Shown here: positions 34,801-43,050 of the stretch, in pieces
Numbering within the stretch: position 1 is the stretch's first letter
Layout of the letters: each line of letters begins with the position of its first letter
Source: a virus
DNA length: 44,631 nucleotides
Reading direction: 5' to 3' (one strand)
Virus record (IMG/VR): IMGVR_UViG_3300009172_000011
Span: 1-44,631 of that record
The notes under the pieces: model-generated
The model's database searches: none
What the model was told of the DNA's origin: nothing
The model's input: only the letters and a program-made list of their open reading frames with translations
Program-made: the position numbers and the translations under genes

Positions 34801-37193
34801 AGCCTTATTTTTTAAATGCTAATGAAGTTTTCGGAGTAACTAATTTTGCACCAGATCTACAAGTAGAAGAAAGAAATAGGGACAATATGACACATGAGTG
34901 GTTCTATATGGATAAAATGCCAAAGTATATCAAGTACGATGAACTTAATGATACATTTAGTTATATTAATTTTATAGAAGGTTTTGAATTAACACCAGAT
35001 TTATTTAAATCAACCAACTTTAATTATTTTGATAGATTTATGATATCTGATGGATTTGAGAAAACATTAAATTCAGCTGACTTTATTGATTTAAGCCCCA
35101 ACATAAGCACAAACGACTTAACTAGATTAACTGGTGAAATTAATACATTTTTTAAAACAGAGTTAAAAAAGAAATATTCTTTGATCAACGACGGTAGTGA
35201 TATATCTTTTGCTAACACAATATTCAAGGGTGTTAATGTAGAGTTTAGAAAAAGAAAATCATTAGAGAATACATTGGATTTTGTAAAAGACACGGAATTC
35301 AACGGATATAAATTTAGTATTTTGCTTAAACATAATACAGATGTTCAGCAAAATCAAATAGAATATGAGATAATTCAAAATAAAAAATACAAATTTGTTT
35401 TAGTTTATATTAATCTAAACATTAGTGATTTCTGGATAGACGATAATTTTAACAGAAAAATGTTATATGAGATTAAGCACAAGATAGTGTATGACTCTAA
35501 TAAATCAGATTATGTATATGCTAACACTACATTTGGTGGTAGTTTTAATTTTAATTCTGCAGACTGGGGTTCACAACAAGGTCCATATGTTATTAATGGA
35601 ATTCAACATTCTAACGGCAGTCTACCTAATTATGAAACGCAAATAGCCGTAAATGACGAGGGTTTATATGGAGATATTTTAATAGATCTAGATCCTCTGG
35701 ATCCTTCAAGTACAAAATATAAAATGTCTATAGTTGAAATAGATAGCGAATCACAGATTAAGGTTGCTGGAAAACCAGTAAACGTAGATGATCCAACAGA
35801 CATCTTAGATGTTGAATATTTACCAAATAGCATACAACTTAAAGCGACGTATCAATATGTTGATGGTGGTACTAATATGCACAAGGTGTTATTGGAAAAG
35901 CTGTCTATAGGTAATTTTACAGAATTGTTAAATACCGATAGTGAAGAAATCAAGTATGTTACAGTTGAAGAAGATGGACAGGTTTTAGAAAATAAATTTG
36001 TATTAAGATTCTTTGACGGTAAAGAGTTTGCTAAAAAAGCAACACTTACTATTGAGGAAGATGATGATAAACCTAAATCTTTTAAATTATCTAAAGGTAA
36101 TATTGGATTTAATTTAATAGAATCCAAAGAGGCTGATTATTATCCATTCTTAGTAAGACATAGTGGTAAATACACCATAAATTTAAAACCAGTAGTTACA
36201 TTTACTGACACATATACACATTTTAAATCTAATAGATTGCACACTACTATAGATTCTAGGGAATTAGGAATAGAAGAGTTTTTATATAAGCACAGTTTAA
36301 CTGATGTTGAGGAATTAAATTTAGCTAAGTCTTATTATAGGAAATATAATAGATGTGGAACTTCTTTTAATTTAAACTTTATACAAGATAATAAAATACA
36401 CGATGGTAATTGGGGTATTATTAAAAATCATTTTTATCACAAGGTGAATGAATTAAATCCACTAGGTGTAACTAAACTTTCTGTTTCTACCGAAAAGTTA
36501 CCTCTATATCCACTTATTGGCGAAATTGCAATAGACAAAAAAGACGTTAATGTGTTTAGATCATCTTGGGATTCTAATTATTTTATTAGATCTTTAAAGG
36601 GTGGTAGTTTTGAAAGATTACCTGGAACGATAGATACTTCAGAAGAAAGATCATATATGGCGTCTACTATTATGAAACCAAAAAATGAATATACGCTTTT
36701 GTCGTATTCTACATACAGAGTAGAAACGCAACAGCATATGGATGAAATATTAAAAAATGATAATAGCAAAACAGAAACAGTTATATATGAAAATGACAAA
36801 TATATTATTATTGATTTTTATATTTATGATGTTTTAAAAAGAGTCATAAGTGAAGACGGTGTGTTATCTTCAATTTCTAAATATGTATTACCTTCCAATT
36901 CAGCGGGTGACAAAACAACATTAGATGACGATGCTTTACTATATGTTGAAAATAACTTGCTTAAACAGTATATTATAGATTCTATATTCTTATATTCTAA
37001 AAAGAAGAAAGGTGAAAAATCAAATTTGATAAGTATAAATGAAGTAGATGAATTATCAACTGGAGGATATTCCAATGATAATAATTTTAGATATAAACAG
37101 CACAAGCAAAAGCCTATGAATTTTAGGTTGATATATAGTAAAAGAAGAGGATATTCTTACGATATCAAAACAATGTTAAAAATAAAGTCATAA
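28884..37193 (+). CDS. Giant virion protein with Ig-like, Calx-beta-like and cadherin-like modules
   Basis: A 2769-aa protein, the largest in the window. Residues 1-90 are a small N-terminal domain. Then come adhesin-like modules: an Ig-like pair at about 95-265 (the second with GDSYTDDGITV and HVITYTATDEAGNVA, the DUF5011/HYR pattern), a Calx-beta-like module at about 267-367 (VNEGNSFTASFSA, ILEGDEILTIEF), and two cadherin-like modules at about 373-461 and 465-565 (YTYTPNPTYNGQDIFTVIVS). Residues about 565-1110 hold Cys-containing repeats. The last 1650 residues are a long Lys/Asn/Asp-rich structural part. It is probably a baseplate-rim or fibre protein that displays binding modules. The adhesin modules are at the N-terminal side, unlike ordinary fibres. 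The exact role is inferred. Confidence 0.65.
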   Translation: MANSIYIITPGASSATDALKNEPIAAASLGGSANLKQLFYDGAFGNGTVLHETDAATLADPYNGQGLFYPENDLQQSFKIDTIGEVSDIYANIAPTITLAQNTVTVEATTNPVFNNPYAGNYADDAWGTNSIIAGQAANGTQNPATDVDVSDVNMNVPGNYQVVYSINDGYHAEVLSMTVVVQDLTEPDITVNGPLIVNLLVGDSYTDDGITVSDIVTADANITTTASPTTINTGVPGTHVITYTATDEAGNVATNSQKQVVVAGSTYSVTLSPASNVNEGNSFTASFSANTNSAGPFTYEISGTGITTDDIDVPLTGTVTLNLAQQFSLLIAVAADSSILEGDEILTIEFLDDGTVEDSASITIVDTSFLTAPVANDNQTVAVPYETATSFNFDVTNGTTYTVTITSGPSSGTITLDPSSNGLLATYTPNNGISNTSDVVEYSVAANGQTDTGQVTFNIGAVPNDPPVIVNGSSFQSGTCNQLNNYTFSVIANDPDNQANSSSPSTLIYSSDVSTTTNGGTISISNNEYTYTPNPTYNGQDIFTVIVSDGEDTAEQVVTIEVLELAYIEITGTPFDGSTSTVCEIEKTETYYMSSLVVATIDDIAPGQTVYSDIDLTSPVSTNTSAPLISIEIDANDAPKILGISPAGVINSVFPCSAPLVATSSDLTYGSGDTQYCNNLTENITVYYIWNGIGQDINVDGNGNGLSEPNPSLGLDADATIEQLTTAASLDPTFKIFSSQSALNDYAAGLNDELTGLIPAGIYANDVESTYAKTGATNNWQYNTSNASWLFECPIPIVYITRKVAGNTFVSANGNASEWEYCTGSKTAVDIWYRASEDEINLPGGGQQPEWSLDEIAQNGRAIYTSENGATYEDTAGMFESNTIGNETSYLVWENDGDGSNYRWFGFNPISGSYMLAEGTTATYGQCAFDDTTIITNSEVFISPETGNILDKNVYYAFLACEPLLDDTEWYWPVYVIDGFHEWNNDTTSHIKDFIESIIGTDEPTESDVRWCFSSSTINCLQYKHTIVAENSTDAVNKLKSNSNLPYDTTGKYRVVEIDSRELGMTSESTIEIYNADEQSLGGTPQSKCELCTNSVSDPNNPSISTYQFPVLPEFLSNSNGPNFDIETNYKLDNISKPLLRTNPKLTTNIKLVVNSEDALYLESIDADRTLSDVRYKKFPISPDGEYAYDISKFFKKNTTTNEVAYATKRKNSDISVLDSYDKQIEEDYHYGTTYNYSKIHSENLRIFAPIWLDENMPKKFVIFRTKNPNGSTSFKNGGDDKIKMINEIVKNSQIVKTFDLSENSNIGKYLRNHVQQETFPKAPLTFSFEKEEQSFFNGIDLKKGGFTSKGEYLYKDFILQDKPLIESNDLITDGFKRNNIVCANLINLEFLFDDDAVDYSINRYFGLYVDDIDSGTGEIVTANQNIVKFTNLQSSIDVNIAHSAIPPNKLMTSTPTLGYINIGESFYKISNQGYYDAVDKEVLISTDKTDIYDKIGIKNTDKTIDITGNDNSGYDFIKLQIVESPETNDSFAIVDSREEAYSFNFIKRSQGEELTIQLIDGTKEYTLAFIVGSTWALTKTALETAFDSSYIKNFLTLEVEDNKNVFYLTEKRANLGELGITITGAISNIVRVDQIQSTVQLANNTFRASYDIPAGKIEGKEFSNQGTLSQVAAAIANVVNNYEENKFSAWSVGTSVYIKNDIPGYMLLQQSLLIKRSNVSDFIYTENIDVDGLKLELRKREAWTEPDNLVILDAWKAHYLSGGNSAKKSIFVSNETVSQIKIGDYIETGYKGIFNQVLDIVEDIETQSSEYSKIILKDKNTISNGDASVFNEQTVSIGLFSAYDIHDMDFDFYDTSNSELKELNLETRERMLYEPYENAINSIDPITGQATTELDASTIVDDDFGLQPIDYFVNLSPVLKEESSEEEEPTRISSEFDRLQENYIKEYAINSRIVPNINKWVLKDAVTVREQPYFLNANEVFGVTNFAPDLQVEERNRDNMTHEWFYMDKMPKYIKYDELNDTFSYINFIEGFELTPDLFKSTNFNYFDRFMISDGFEKTLNSADFIDLSPNISTNDLTRLTGEINTFFKTELKKKYSLINDGSDISFANTIFKGVNVEFRKRKSLENTLDFVKDTEFNGYKFSILLKHNTDVQQNQIEYEIIQNKKYKFVLVYINLNISDFWIDDNFNRKMLYEIKHKIVYDSNKSDYVYANTTFGGSFNFNSADWGSQQGPYVINGIQHSNGSLPNYETQIAVNDEGLYGDILIDLDPLDPSSTKYKMSIVEIDSESQIKVAGKPVNVDDPTDILDVEYLPNSIQLKATYQYVDGGTNMHKVLLEKLSIGNFTELLNTDSEEIKYVTVEEDGQVLENKFVLRFFDGKEFAKKATLTIEEDDDKPKSFKLSKGNIGFNLIESKEADYYPFLVRHSGKYTINLKPVVTFTDTYTHFKSNRLHTTIDSRELGIEEFLYKHSLTDVEELNLAKSYYRKYNRCGTSFNLNFIQDNKIHDGNWGIIKNHFYHKVNELNPLGVTKLSVSTEKLPLYPLIGEIAIDKKDVNVFRSSWDSNYFIRSLKGGSFERLPGTIDTSEERSYMASTIMKPKNEYTLLSYSTYRVETQQHMDEILKNDNSKTETVIYENDKYIIIDFYIYDVLKRVISEDGVLSSISKYVLPSNSAGDKTTLDDDALLYVENNLLKQYIIDSIFLYSKKKKGEKSNLISINEVDELSTGGYSNDNNFRYKQHKQKPMNFRLIYSKRRGYSYDIKTMLKIKS

Positions 37194-37194
37194 T

Positions 37195-39240
37195 ATGGCA
37201 ATCAATATTCAAGAAATACTACATCCGAGCGATTCTGACTCTATTAAGTTTGAAAAAATAAACTATAATTTTGATCAAATATTGGCTCATGGTGGTGGAC
37301 CTCAAGGCCCCAGAGGATTTAAGGGTGCACAAGGTTTACCTGGTGAAACAGGTCAAAAAGGTCAAAAAGGCGATTTAGGACAACAAGGTTTTAAGGGAGA
37401 TGAAGGAACATCTGATAGCCCATGGTATGCAATAGATATTGATTTAGATAACGATAGTGCAACAACAACAGATACATATAAAATTCTAAAACCAAAAGTA
37501 ACTGGATTTGGATATAATCCAATCATATGGTTAGGTGATGATTCATTTATAGAAGATTCACAAAATGGAGATATTTCTACTAATGCAAAATTAACTATAG
37601 CAAAAGGAGGAGTATTTGATAATTATTTAAAACTTGTTCATACTGGAAACAATACATCTAAGCTTGTAGTAACTTCTAGTGATGACGGAGTATATTCTGA
37701 GTTTGCAATTCAAAATGATTTTGGCAGTCCGGATGTTGCATTTAAATTAAATGTAGATAAAATATTTTTGGAAGCATCTACTTCTAGCTTAGACCTAAGG
37801 GGTATTGCTATTAATCTTACTGCTCTTAATAATTCCAATATAACATTCGATGCATTGGGTTCTGGTATTTTTGACGTTGATATTGATACTGAATTTAAAG
37901 GTTATTTAAATTTACCAAAAGGTACAACTTCAAACAGACCAAGTAATCCTTCGACTGGGATGATTTATTTTAATACTGAATTAGACGTTACTGAAGTATA
38001 TTATGCTAACAGTGGTATAGGTGAATGGAGAGAATTATGTACTACATGTGGAGAAATTCAGCCAGCAACAATAGGAATATCTGGAGATGATATCGAGGCT
38101 AATGCAGATGGTACTCCAGTATTTACGTCATTGTCACTTACTGGTGGAGATTACGATGCTAATGCAGATGGATCAGAAGTTGAAGATTCAGTTACAACAA
38201 CATATCAATTCGATGCCGATTACACAACTGGTAACACATTTGTATCACAGTTTGGAGCGGTTGTCGTTGGAGGTGGTGGTGTAGGAGTTGGAGGTGGAGG
38301 TTTCTCAACGCCAACTGTAACACCTACTGGTTATGTAACACTAACGCCAACTGGGACGGTTCAAGCATCTCCAAATGCTTCACTTAATCTAGGTGTAGTT
38401 GGATCTCCAACACCAACTGATCCATGGTCTATTAAATCTATAAATGGAATAAATATCAGTAATTTGACGGTAACTTCAGGTATTGTTTCATTAAATATTG
38501 ATAAACAACCTGGAAGTATACAAGATTTTGTAATTGTGTTAGAAACAGACACATCCTATGTGTTTGATAATCCATCATCTGTTTTAATTAACAGTGCATC
38601 TAGATTATCATTGGTTGCTAGTTCTGAAACAATTTCCGGAAATGAACTTACATTTACACTAAGAGATGATAGTACGCCAACTTCTACTGGAACAGAATCT
38701 ACACAAATTAATGTAGGTACACAAGTGGCAGTAGCGGCAACTTTAGAAGTAACAAATGGAAACACATGGAACTGGACGCCAGGTGAAAATCAAACTAGAA
38801 CAGTTTATTGGAAAATTACAGCATCTGGTAGTGTTGGTGGAATTACGCCTGTTATTCAAAATGAAAATGCAAGTTGGTTATCTGTTCAAGGCATGACAGC
38901 CTCTAATTCTAGCGGTTATGGTACCTGTGATGTAATTATCAGTGGACAACCTAGTGTTGGATCTAGCGAAATATTTGTAATAGCTCACCCTACAGTGAAT
39001 ACAGCAAATGATAATATGACGGTTGGAGTAATGTCTCTTCCGATTCCGTGTCAAGAGTGGATTATTACCGGTAGTAGCTGGAGCTCCAATGCTATAACTT
39101 ATACTAACTGTGCAGGAAATAGCCAAACACAGCTACTGGGCTTTGGAAGCAGTAACACTCTAATTTGTGCACTGTCTGTACAGAACGTCTCCGGAATTGG
39201 TGGATCGTATACATCTAGCGGTAATTTGTGTCAAATATAA
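37195..39240 (+). CDS. Collagen-like tail fibre with C-terminal BACON-like domain
   Basis: A 681-aa protein. An N-terminal motif (NIQEILHPSDSDS, INYNFDQIL) like that of the fibre at 22569 is followed by 12 Gly-X-Y collagen triplets (about 35-70). A beta-rich trimer region ends near residue 285 (TGMIYFNTELDVTEVYY, a common fibre-tip pattern). Two ANADG repeats (about 301 and 321), a Gly-rich hinge (about 357-368) and Thr/Pro-rich strands follow. A BACON-like domain (about 513-615, NASWLSV) and a Cys/Ser-rich ending complete it. BACON domains are thought to bind glycans or mucin. It is probably a receptor-binding fibre. Confidence 0.7.
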   Translation: MAINIQEILHPSDSDSIKFEKINYNFDQILAHGGGPQGPRGFKGAQGLPGETGQKGQKGDLGQQGFKGDEGTSDSPWYAIDIDLDNDSATTTDTYKILKPKVTGFGYNPIIWLGDDSFIEDSQNGDISTNAKLTIAKGGVFDNYLKLVHTGNNTSKLVVTSSDDGVYSEFAIQNDFGSPDVAFKLNVDKIFLEASTSSLDLRGIAINLTALNNSNITFDALGSGIFDVDIDTEFKGYLNLPKGTTSNRPSNPSTGMIYFNTELDVTEVYYANSGIGEWRELCTTCGEIQPATIGISGDDIEANADGTPVFTSLSLTGGDYDANADGSEVEDSVTTTYQFDADYTTGNTFVSQFGAVVVGGGGVGVGGGGFSTPTVTPTGYVTLTPTGTVQASPNASLNLGVVGSPTPTDPWSIKSINGINISNLTVTSGIVSLNIDKQPGSIQDFVIVLETDTSYVFDNPSSVLINSASRLSLVASSETISGNELTFTLRDDSTPTSTGTESTQINVGTQVAVAATLEVTNGNTWNWTPGENQTRTVYWKITASGSVGGITPVIQNENASWLSVQGMTASNSSGYGTCDVIISGQPSVGSSEIFVIAHPTVNTANDNMTVGVMSLPIPCQEWIITGSSWSSNAITYTNCAGNSQTQLLGFGSSNTLICALSVQNVSGIGGSYTSSGNLCQI

Positions 39241-39264
39241 ATAATGAAAAAATAAAAAGAAATT

Positions 39265-39546
39265 ATGTCAACACCACCTACTGAATCAGGATATGCATAT
39301 GAAAGAACAGTAAACATAACGCCAAACGCTGCGATAGCTTCTTTTGGTGTTAATAATTGGTCAGATAACGCAAACGCAATAGGTAATTGGATTACGGTAT
39401 CACCTAGTCCAAGTAATCCTAATATTTGGAGTATTAGAGTATTACCTAATGAATCTGGACAAGCTCGTGATGCCATATTAACAGCAACACACCCTACCGA
39501 TTCCAGCGTGATAGATACGATTAGTGTAAATCAACAAGCAACATAA
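39265..39546 (+). CDS. Single-domain BACON-like protein
   Basis: A 93-aa protein that is almost entirely one BACON-like domain: NNWSDNANAIGNWITVSPSP, then WSIRVLPNESGQARDAIL, THPTDSS and a final DTISVNQQA strand. It has no signal peptide, so it is more likely a virion or fibre-associated lectin than a secreted protein. It lies 24 bases after the fibre gene and aligns well with the first half of the next gene, which suggests tandem duplication. Binding to host surface glycans is inferred from the family. Confidence 0.7.
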   Translation: MSTPPTESGYAYERTVNITPNAAIASFGVNNWSDNANAIGNWITVSPSPSNPNIWSIRVLPNESGQARDAILTATHPTDSSVIDTISVNQQAT

Positions 39547-39561
39547 AAATAAATAAAAGCT

Positions 39562-40158
39562 ATGTCAGTACCTACAATTAATAATCAATTTACTAGAACA
39601 CTAGTGGTTAGTCCTACATCTGCACAAAATAACATAAGTCTTAGCAATTGGTCATCTACTAATAATGCTTTGAATAATTGGTTAAATGTAACACAAGATC
39701 CTAATGATAGTACTTTATGGGATTTTGTATTATCTGCTAATAATAGCCCAATAAATAGACAAACAACAGTAACTGTAACACATCCTGATGATAGCAATAC
39801 TACTCAATCATTTGATGTATCACAAAGCGGCACGGGAACAGTACCACCTGTGATTAATAATTTTACAGCAGTGGAAGTAGGATCTGATGAAATCGAAACA
39901 TTATGGGATGGTGTTACTGGAGCAACAGGAAATCTAACTATTACTTGGGGTACAGGAGGAAGCTATACTAATGTAGGAAGTGGAACATCAAATGATTTCA
40001 ACGATGGATCATTTAATTTAGAAAGCTTATCTCCAAACACCACTTACTATATTAGAATGACTGCTACTAATGCAGAAGCCTCTATGACAGTTCAAACAAT
40101 CGAAACAACAGCAACAGTTGGTACACCGTTACCGACAACAATAGTCGTTGCAGGTTAA
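39562..40158 (+). CDS. BACON-like plus FN3-like protein
   Basis: A 198-aa protein. Residues 1-92 repeat the BACON-like pattern of the preceding gene (LSNWSSTNNALNNWLNVTQ, THPDDSN, FDVSQSGT). Residues about 95-185 are fibronectin-III-like (INNFTAVEVGSDEIETLWDG, then LSPNTTYYIRMTATNAEA). The leader AAAATAAATAAAAGCT is A-rich. No signal peptide or membrane segment is present. It is probably a virion-displayed binding protein or a fibre tip and a diverged copy of its neighbour with an added domain. Confidence 0.7.
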   Translation: MSVPTINNQFTRTLVVSPTSAQNNISLSNWSSTNNALNNWLNVTQDPNDSTLWDFVLSANNSPINRQTTVTVTHPDDSNTTQSFDVSQSGTGTVPPVINNFTAVEVGSDEIETLWDGVTGATGNLTITWGTGGSYTNVGSGTSNDFNDGSFNLESLSPNTTYYIRMTATNAEASMTVQTIETTATVGTPLPTTIVVAG

Positions 40159-40166
40159 TTAAAGAT

Positions 40167-40973
40167 ATGGAAACAATAAAAAAAATATTATCTAATAAAA
40201 ATACATTAACATTCGTGGCATGCGCTGTGTTTGTTTTGTTTTTTCTTAAACAATGTAATCAAATAGAAACGCTAAAACAAGATATCGAGTTTGCGCATAA
40301 CGATGCAAATAGGAATTTGAACAATTATTTAGCTTCTAAAGATTCTATAGAGGTTTTAAGAAATGATAATGGAGAAAAATTAGTTCAAATAAGATCTTAT
40401 GAATTGGATTTAAGTCAATTGAAAGATAGCGAAAATAAATTAACAAAAAAATATAGAGATGCATTAGACTTAAATAAAGATTTACAAGATGTAAATTCTT
40501 TAATATCTGCAGATTTAGAAATAAAAGATAGTTTATTAGCAGACGCAAGTGTTACACAAATTGATTCTACGTCAGCTGAAGTAACGTATGATTCTTTTAA
40601 AGATTATGGTAATGGTAATAGTAGAAGTTTATTCGGAACATCTACTTTAAAATATGACTTTGGTCAATTCAAGGTATTGGACAGTAAATTTGAATTAAAA
40701 CAAACGTTAAGTTTATTTGCAGCAATAGAAAAAGGAGAAGACGGAGCAGATAGACTTAAGCTTGGAACAAGTTACCCAGGAATTAAGATAAATAATATAG
40801 AAAACATTAACCTCGTTAATACTAGATTAAACAGAAAAGCAAAGAAAAAGGCTGGATGGTCAATAGGTATTGGAGTTGGTTATGGTATAAACTTAAATAA
40901 TAATCAAGTAATTAGTACTGGCCCTTCTATTGGTTTAGGAGTTTATTGGTCACCTAAATTTTTGAGATTTTAA
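40167..40973 (+). CDS. Membrane-anchored coiled-coil protein, spanin-like architecture
   Basis: A 268-aa protein. A short N-terminal basic stretch precedes one hydrophobic segment (about 13-27, TLTFVACAVFVLFFL). A coiled coil (about 30-125) comes next, and then a beta-rich C-terminal part ending in GWSIGIGVGYGINL, IGLGVYW and a final Phe, as in outer-membrane beta-signals. An inner-membrane anchor, a periplasmic rod and an outer-membrane-like end would fit a spanin that fuses membranes at lysis. FVAC is a weak lipobox-like alternative. No holin or endolysin is seen nearby, so the role is not proven. Confidence 0.55.
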   Translation: METIKKILSNKNTLTFVACAVFVLFFLKQCNQIETLKQDIEFAHNDANRNLNNYLASKDSIEVLRNDNGEKLVQIRSYELDLSQLKDSENKLTKKYRDALDLNKDLQDVNSLISADLEIKDSLLADASVTQIDSTSAEVTYDSFKDYGNGNSRSLFGTSTLKYDFGQFKVLDSKFELKQTLSLFAAIEKGEDGADRLKLGTSYPGIKINNIENINLVNTRLNRKAKKKAGWSIGIGVGYGINLNNNQVISTGPSIGLGVYWSPKFLRF

Positions 40974-40979
40974 AACAAC

Positions 40980-43049
40980 ATGGCACAATCATCAAGATAT
41001 TATTACATAGATTCTGACGTAATGTTAGAGTTCATCTATCACGACCAAAGTGAAGCTGACAAATACAAAATAGAGGTCGACGACAATGGTAGTGAGGTAA
41101 AATTCTTAGACACTGTAGACGGAGACGAATTTAAGACTAGGCATTTAATAAATGAATTAGGTAGTGCGGTCGTAAATTTCGAGGTTACATCTGTTAGTGG
41201 ATATTTAGCTGTTGAAAACTTTGCAGCTAGAACACTGTTATTGCAAAATGGTAAAACGTATAAATTTGATTTAAGTGCATTAGAAAATCCTAGTTTATTT
41301 ATTATCAGCGGTGCTAATGGAATATTTAATTATTCTTCAACTACACATATAGCATCATTTACACCTAATCAAAATGGTAATATAGAATATACATATGACG
41401 GTTTAATAGGTGGTAAAATAATAATAGACAATAGAGCTAATCCTTTGTTTGCTGATCCTGACGAAAATACTGGAAATGATATTAATCAAATAATAGGAAG
41501 ATATCATGGTATATCTATAGACAGTGAGGACTCTACAAAGCATGCACTATTAGGATATGATTCAACTGGTTATTATGAAATGTTTAATTACATTAATAAC
41601 AATATAGAATGGAAGGGTGGAAATGAAGCTGATTTAATACAGTATCAATCTGAAGCAACTGCAAATATAAATTATATAAAATACGATACTGTTAGATTGC
41701 ATTTAAGAAGCGGTTTTAGTTTTGCTGCTAGAAATTATGAAGGATTTTTGTTTGAAGTAACAACTGAAAGAACATCAGGCATAAAAAACTATTTAACTCA
41801 ATTAGTTTATTTGAATACTAGCAATTATGAATATTCAAATCCAAAGCCGTTTATGTTAGGTGAAAAATTATATACTAAATTTATAGATATAAAAGTACCT
41901 ACTTTAATAGACCAGAATACTGAATTTTTAGATAGATTTTACGGAGACGGGACTTCGGGTTCTAGTGATTTAAATCCAAGCTCTAATTATGGTATTAGTT
42001 TTAAATTAATAGATAAACTAGAAGCTTCTGGAGGGTATGATTATTTTTATACTGGCGAAGAAAATTCTTTTACTGTTTCTAGAGAAGATGAATTTCAAGA
42101 TTTTACAGTAACAATAGAAGATGCAGATGACGGTGATTATTTTAAAATATATGGAGAAAAAGACAATTCCATAGGAGCGTTTGAAGCATATGTATTAAAT
42201 AGAATATCTACAACATCAGACGATATTGTTGTATTATATGACGTAGACATATATGAATTTATCAGAACTAGTGAAATTAAAACATTTTCCACAACATATA
42301 CTCAATATGAGAGTTTTAATGATCCTATTGTGTTTAGACCTGTTATTATGAATAGTAGTATAGCCTCTAATTTTTCTATAGAAGTTACTATGAGAATCTA
42401 TAATCAAACCGACAATACACAAATAGTAAAAAGAGCAAGTTTGACACTAGAGCAAGCTGGTAGATATGGTAAAAAATTAAACAAACTTAAAATAGATTCT
42501 CCAAATCAATTAACAGAAGTTTACAATGTATTGCCACAATTAGCAGCTAATAAATTAATATCTGGTTTCATAACTGATAGTTTACCTAGATCTGTAAAAT
42601 ATGTACCTGCGTTTATTGAAAGACATAATATAATAGCTTCAAAATCAACGGTATCTTTAATAGGAACTGGTGAAAACGAAGGAATAAAGGATGTGGAAGA
42701 AACTGAAACTGGTGAATTTAAAGGAGAGAATGAAACTGAAATTTTAGTTCCTAGAACAACATCTTATTACAAATTCGTTGTAGCAAAAAAGAAATCTGAT
42801 GATTTTGAATATCTATCATTTGATAATGCTGAAAGAATGGTAATGGTATTTAATGATGGAAAGACTAATTTAAAGTTTAACAATATCTATAATAAAGATA
42901 TAGATATGGGATCAGGTGAAATTTTATTTAAAATAACAGAATCAAATGCTATTAAAATAAGTGGAATGAATACCAACAAGTTTTATATAAACTTATATAA
43001 TGGACAGGAAGAAACCATGGTGATATCTGGTAAATTTAAAATAATATAA
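40980..43049 (+). CDS. Virion structural protein, unknown (689 aa)
   Basis: A beta-rich protein, high in Asn, Asp, Tyr and Ile, without signal peptide or membrane segment. The N-terminus (SSRYYYIDSDVMLEFIYHD) looks like a docking domain. A Glu/Thr-rich stretch (about 560-585) precedes a compact beta-rich C-terminal domain of about 100 residues. The 1-base gap to the tube-like gene indicates joint translation. It may belong to the tail or baseplate; I recognise no family. Confidence 0.55.
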   Translation: MAQSSRYYYIDSDVMLEFIYHDQSEADKYKIEVDDNGSEVKFLDTVDGDEFKTRHLINELGSAVVNFEVTSVSGYLAVENFAARTLLLQNGKTYKFDLSALENPSLFIISGANGIFNYSSTTHIASFTPNQNGNIEYTYDGLIGGKIIIDNRANPLFADPDENTGNDINQIIGRYHGISIDSEDSTKHALLGYDSTGYYEMFNYINNNIEWKGGNEADLIQYQSEATANINYIKYDTVRLHLRSGFSFAARNYEGFLFEVTTERTSGIKNYLTQLVYLNTSNYEYSNPKPFMLGEKLYTKFIDIKVPTLIDQNTEFLDRFYGDGTSGSSDLNPSSNYGISFKLIDKLEASGGYDYFYTGEENSFTVSREDEFQDFTVTIEDADDGDYFKIYGEKDNSIGAFEAYVLNRISTTSDDIVVLYDVDIYEFIRTSEIKTFSTTYTQYESFNDPIVFRPVIMNSSIASNFSIEVTMRIYNQTDNTQIVKRASLTLEQAGRYGKKLNKLKIDSPNQLTEVYNVLPQLAANKLISGFITDSLPRSVKYVPAFIERHNIIASKSTVSLIGTGENEGIKDVEETETGEFKGENETEILVPRTTSYYKFVVAKKKSDDFEYLSFDNAERMVMVFNDGKTNLKFNNIYNKDIDMGSGEILFKITESNAIKISGMNTNKFYINLYNGQEETMVISGKFKII

Positions 43050-43050
43050 G

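Noticed and set aside
32069-36270. DSRELG occurs twice in the giant protein, suggesting a large internal duplication
   Set aside because: The codons differ and the flanking residues do not align, so chance or a short local motif is more likely.
37297-37410. Collagen-like repeat as a sign of eukaryotic or host-derived DNA
   Set aside because: Short Gly-X-Y repeats are common trimer stalks in phage fibres, and codon use matches the surroundings.
38734-40158. BACON domains as a sign of a crAss-like phage
   Set aside because: The window has gp6, gp25, gp53-like, hub and tube-initiator genes of a contractile tail, which crAss-like podoviruses lack.
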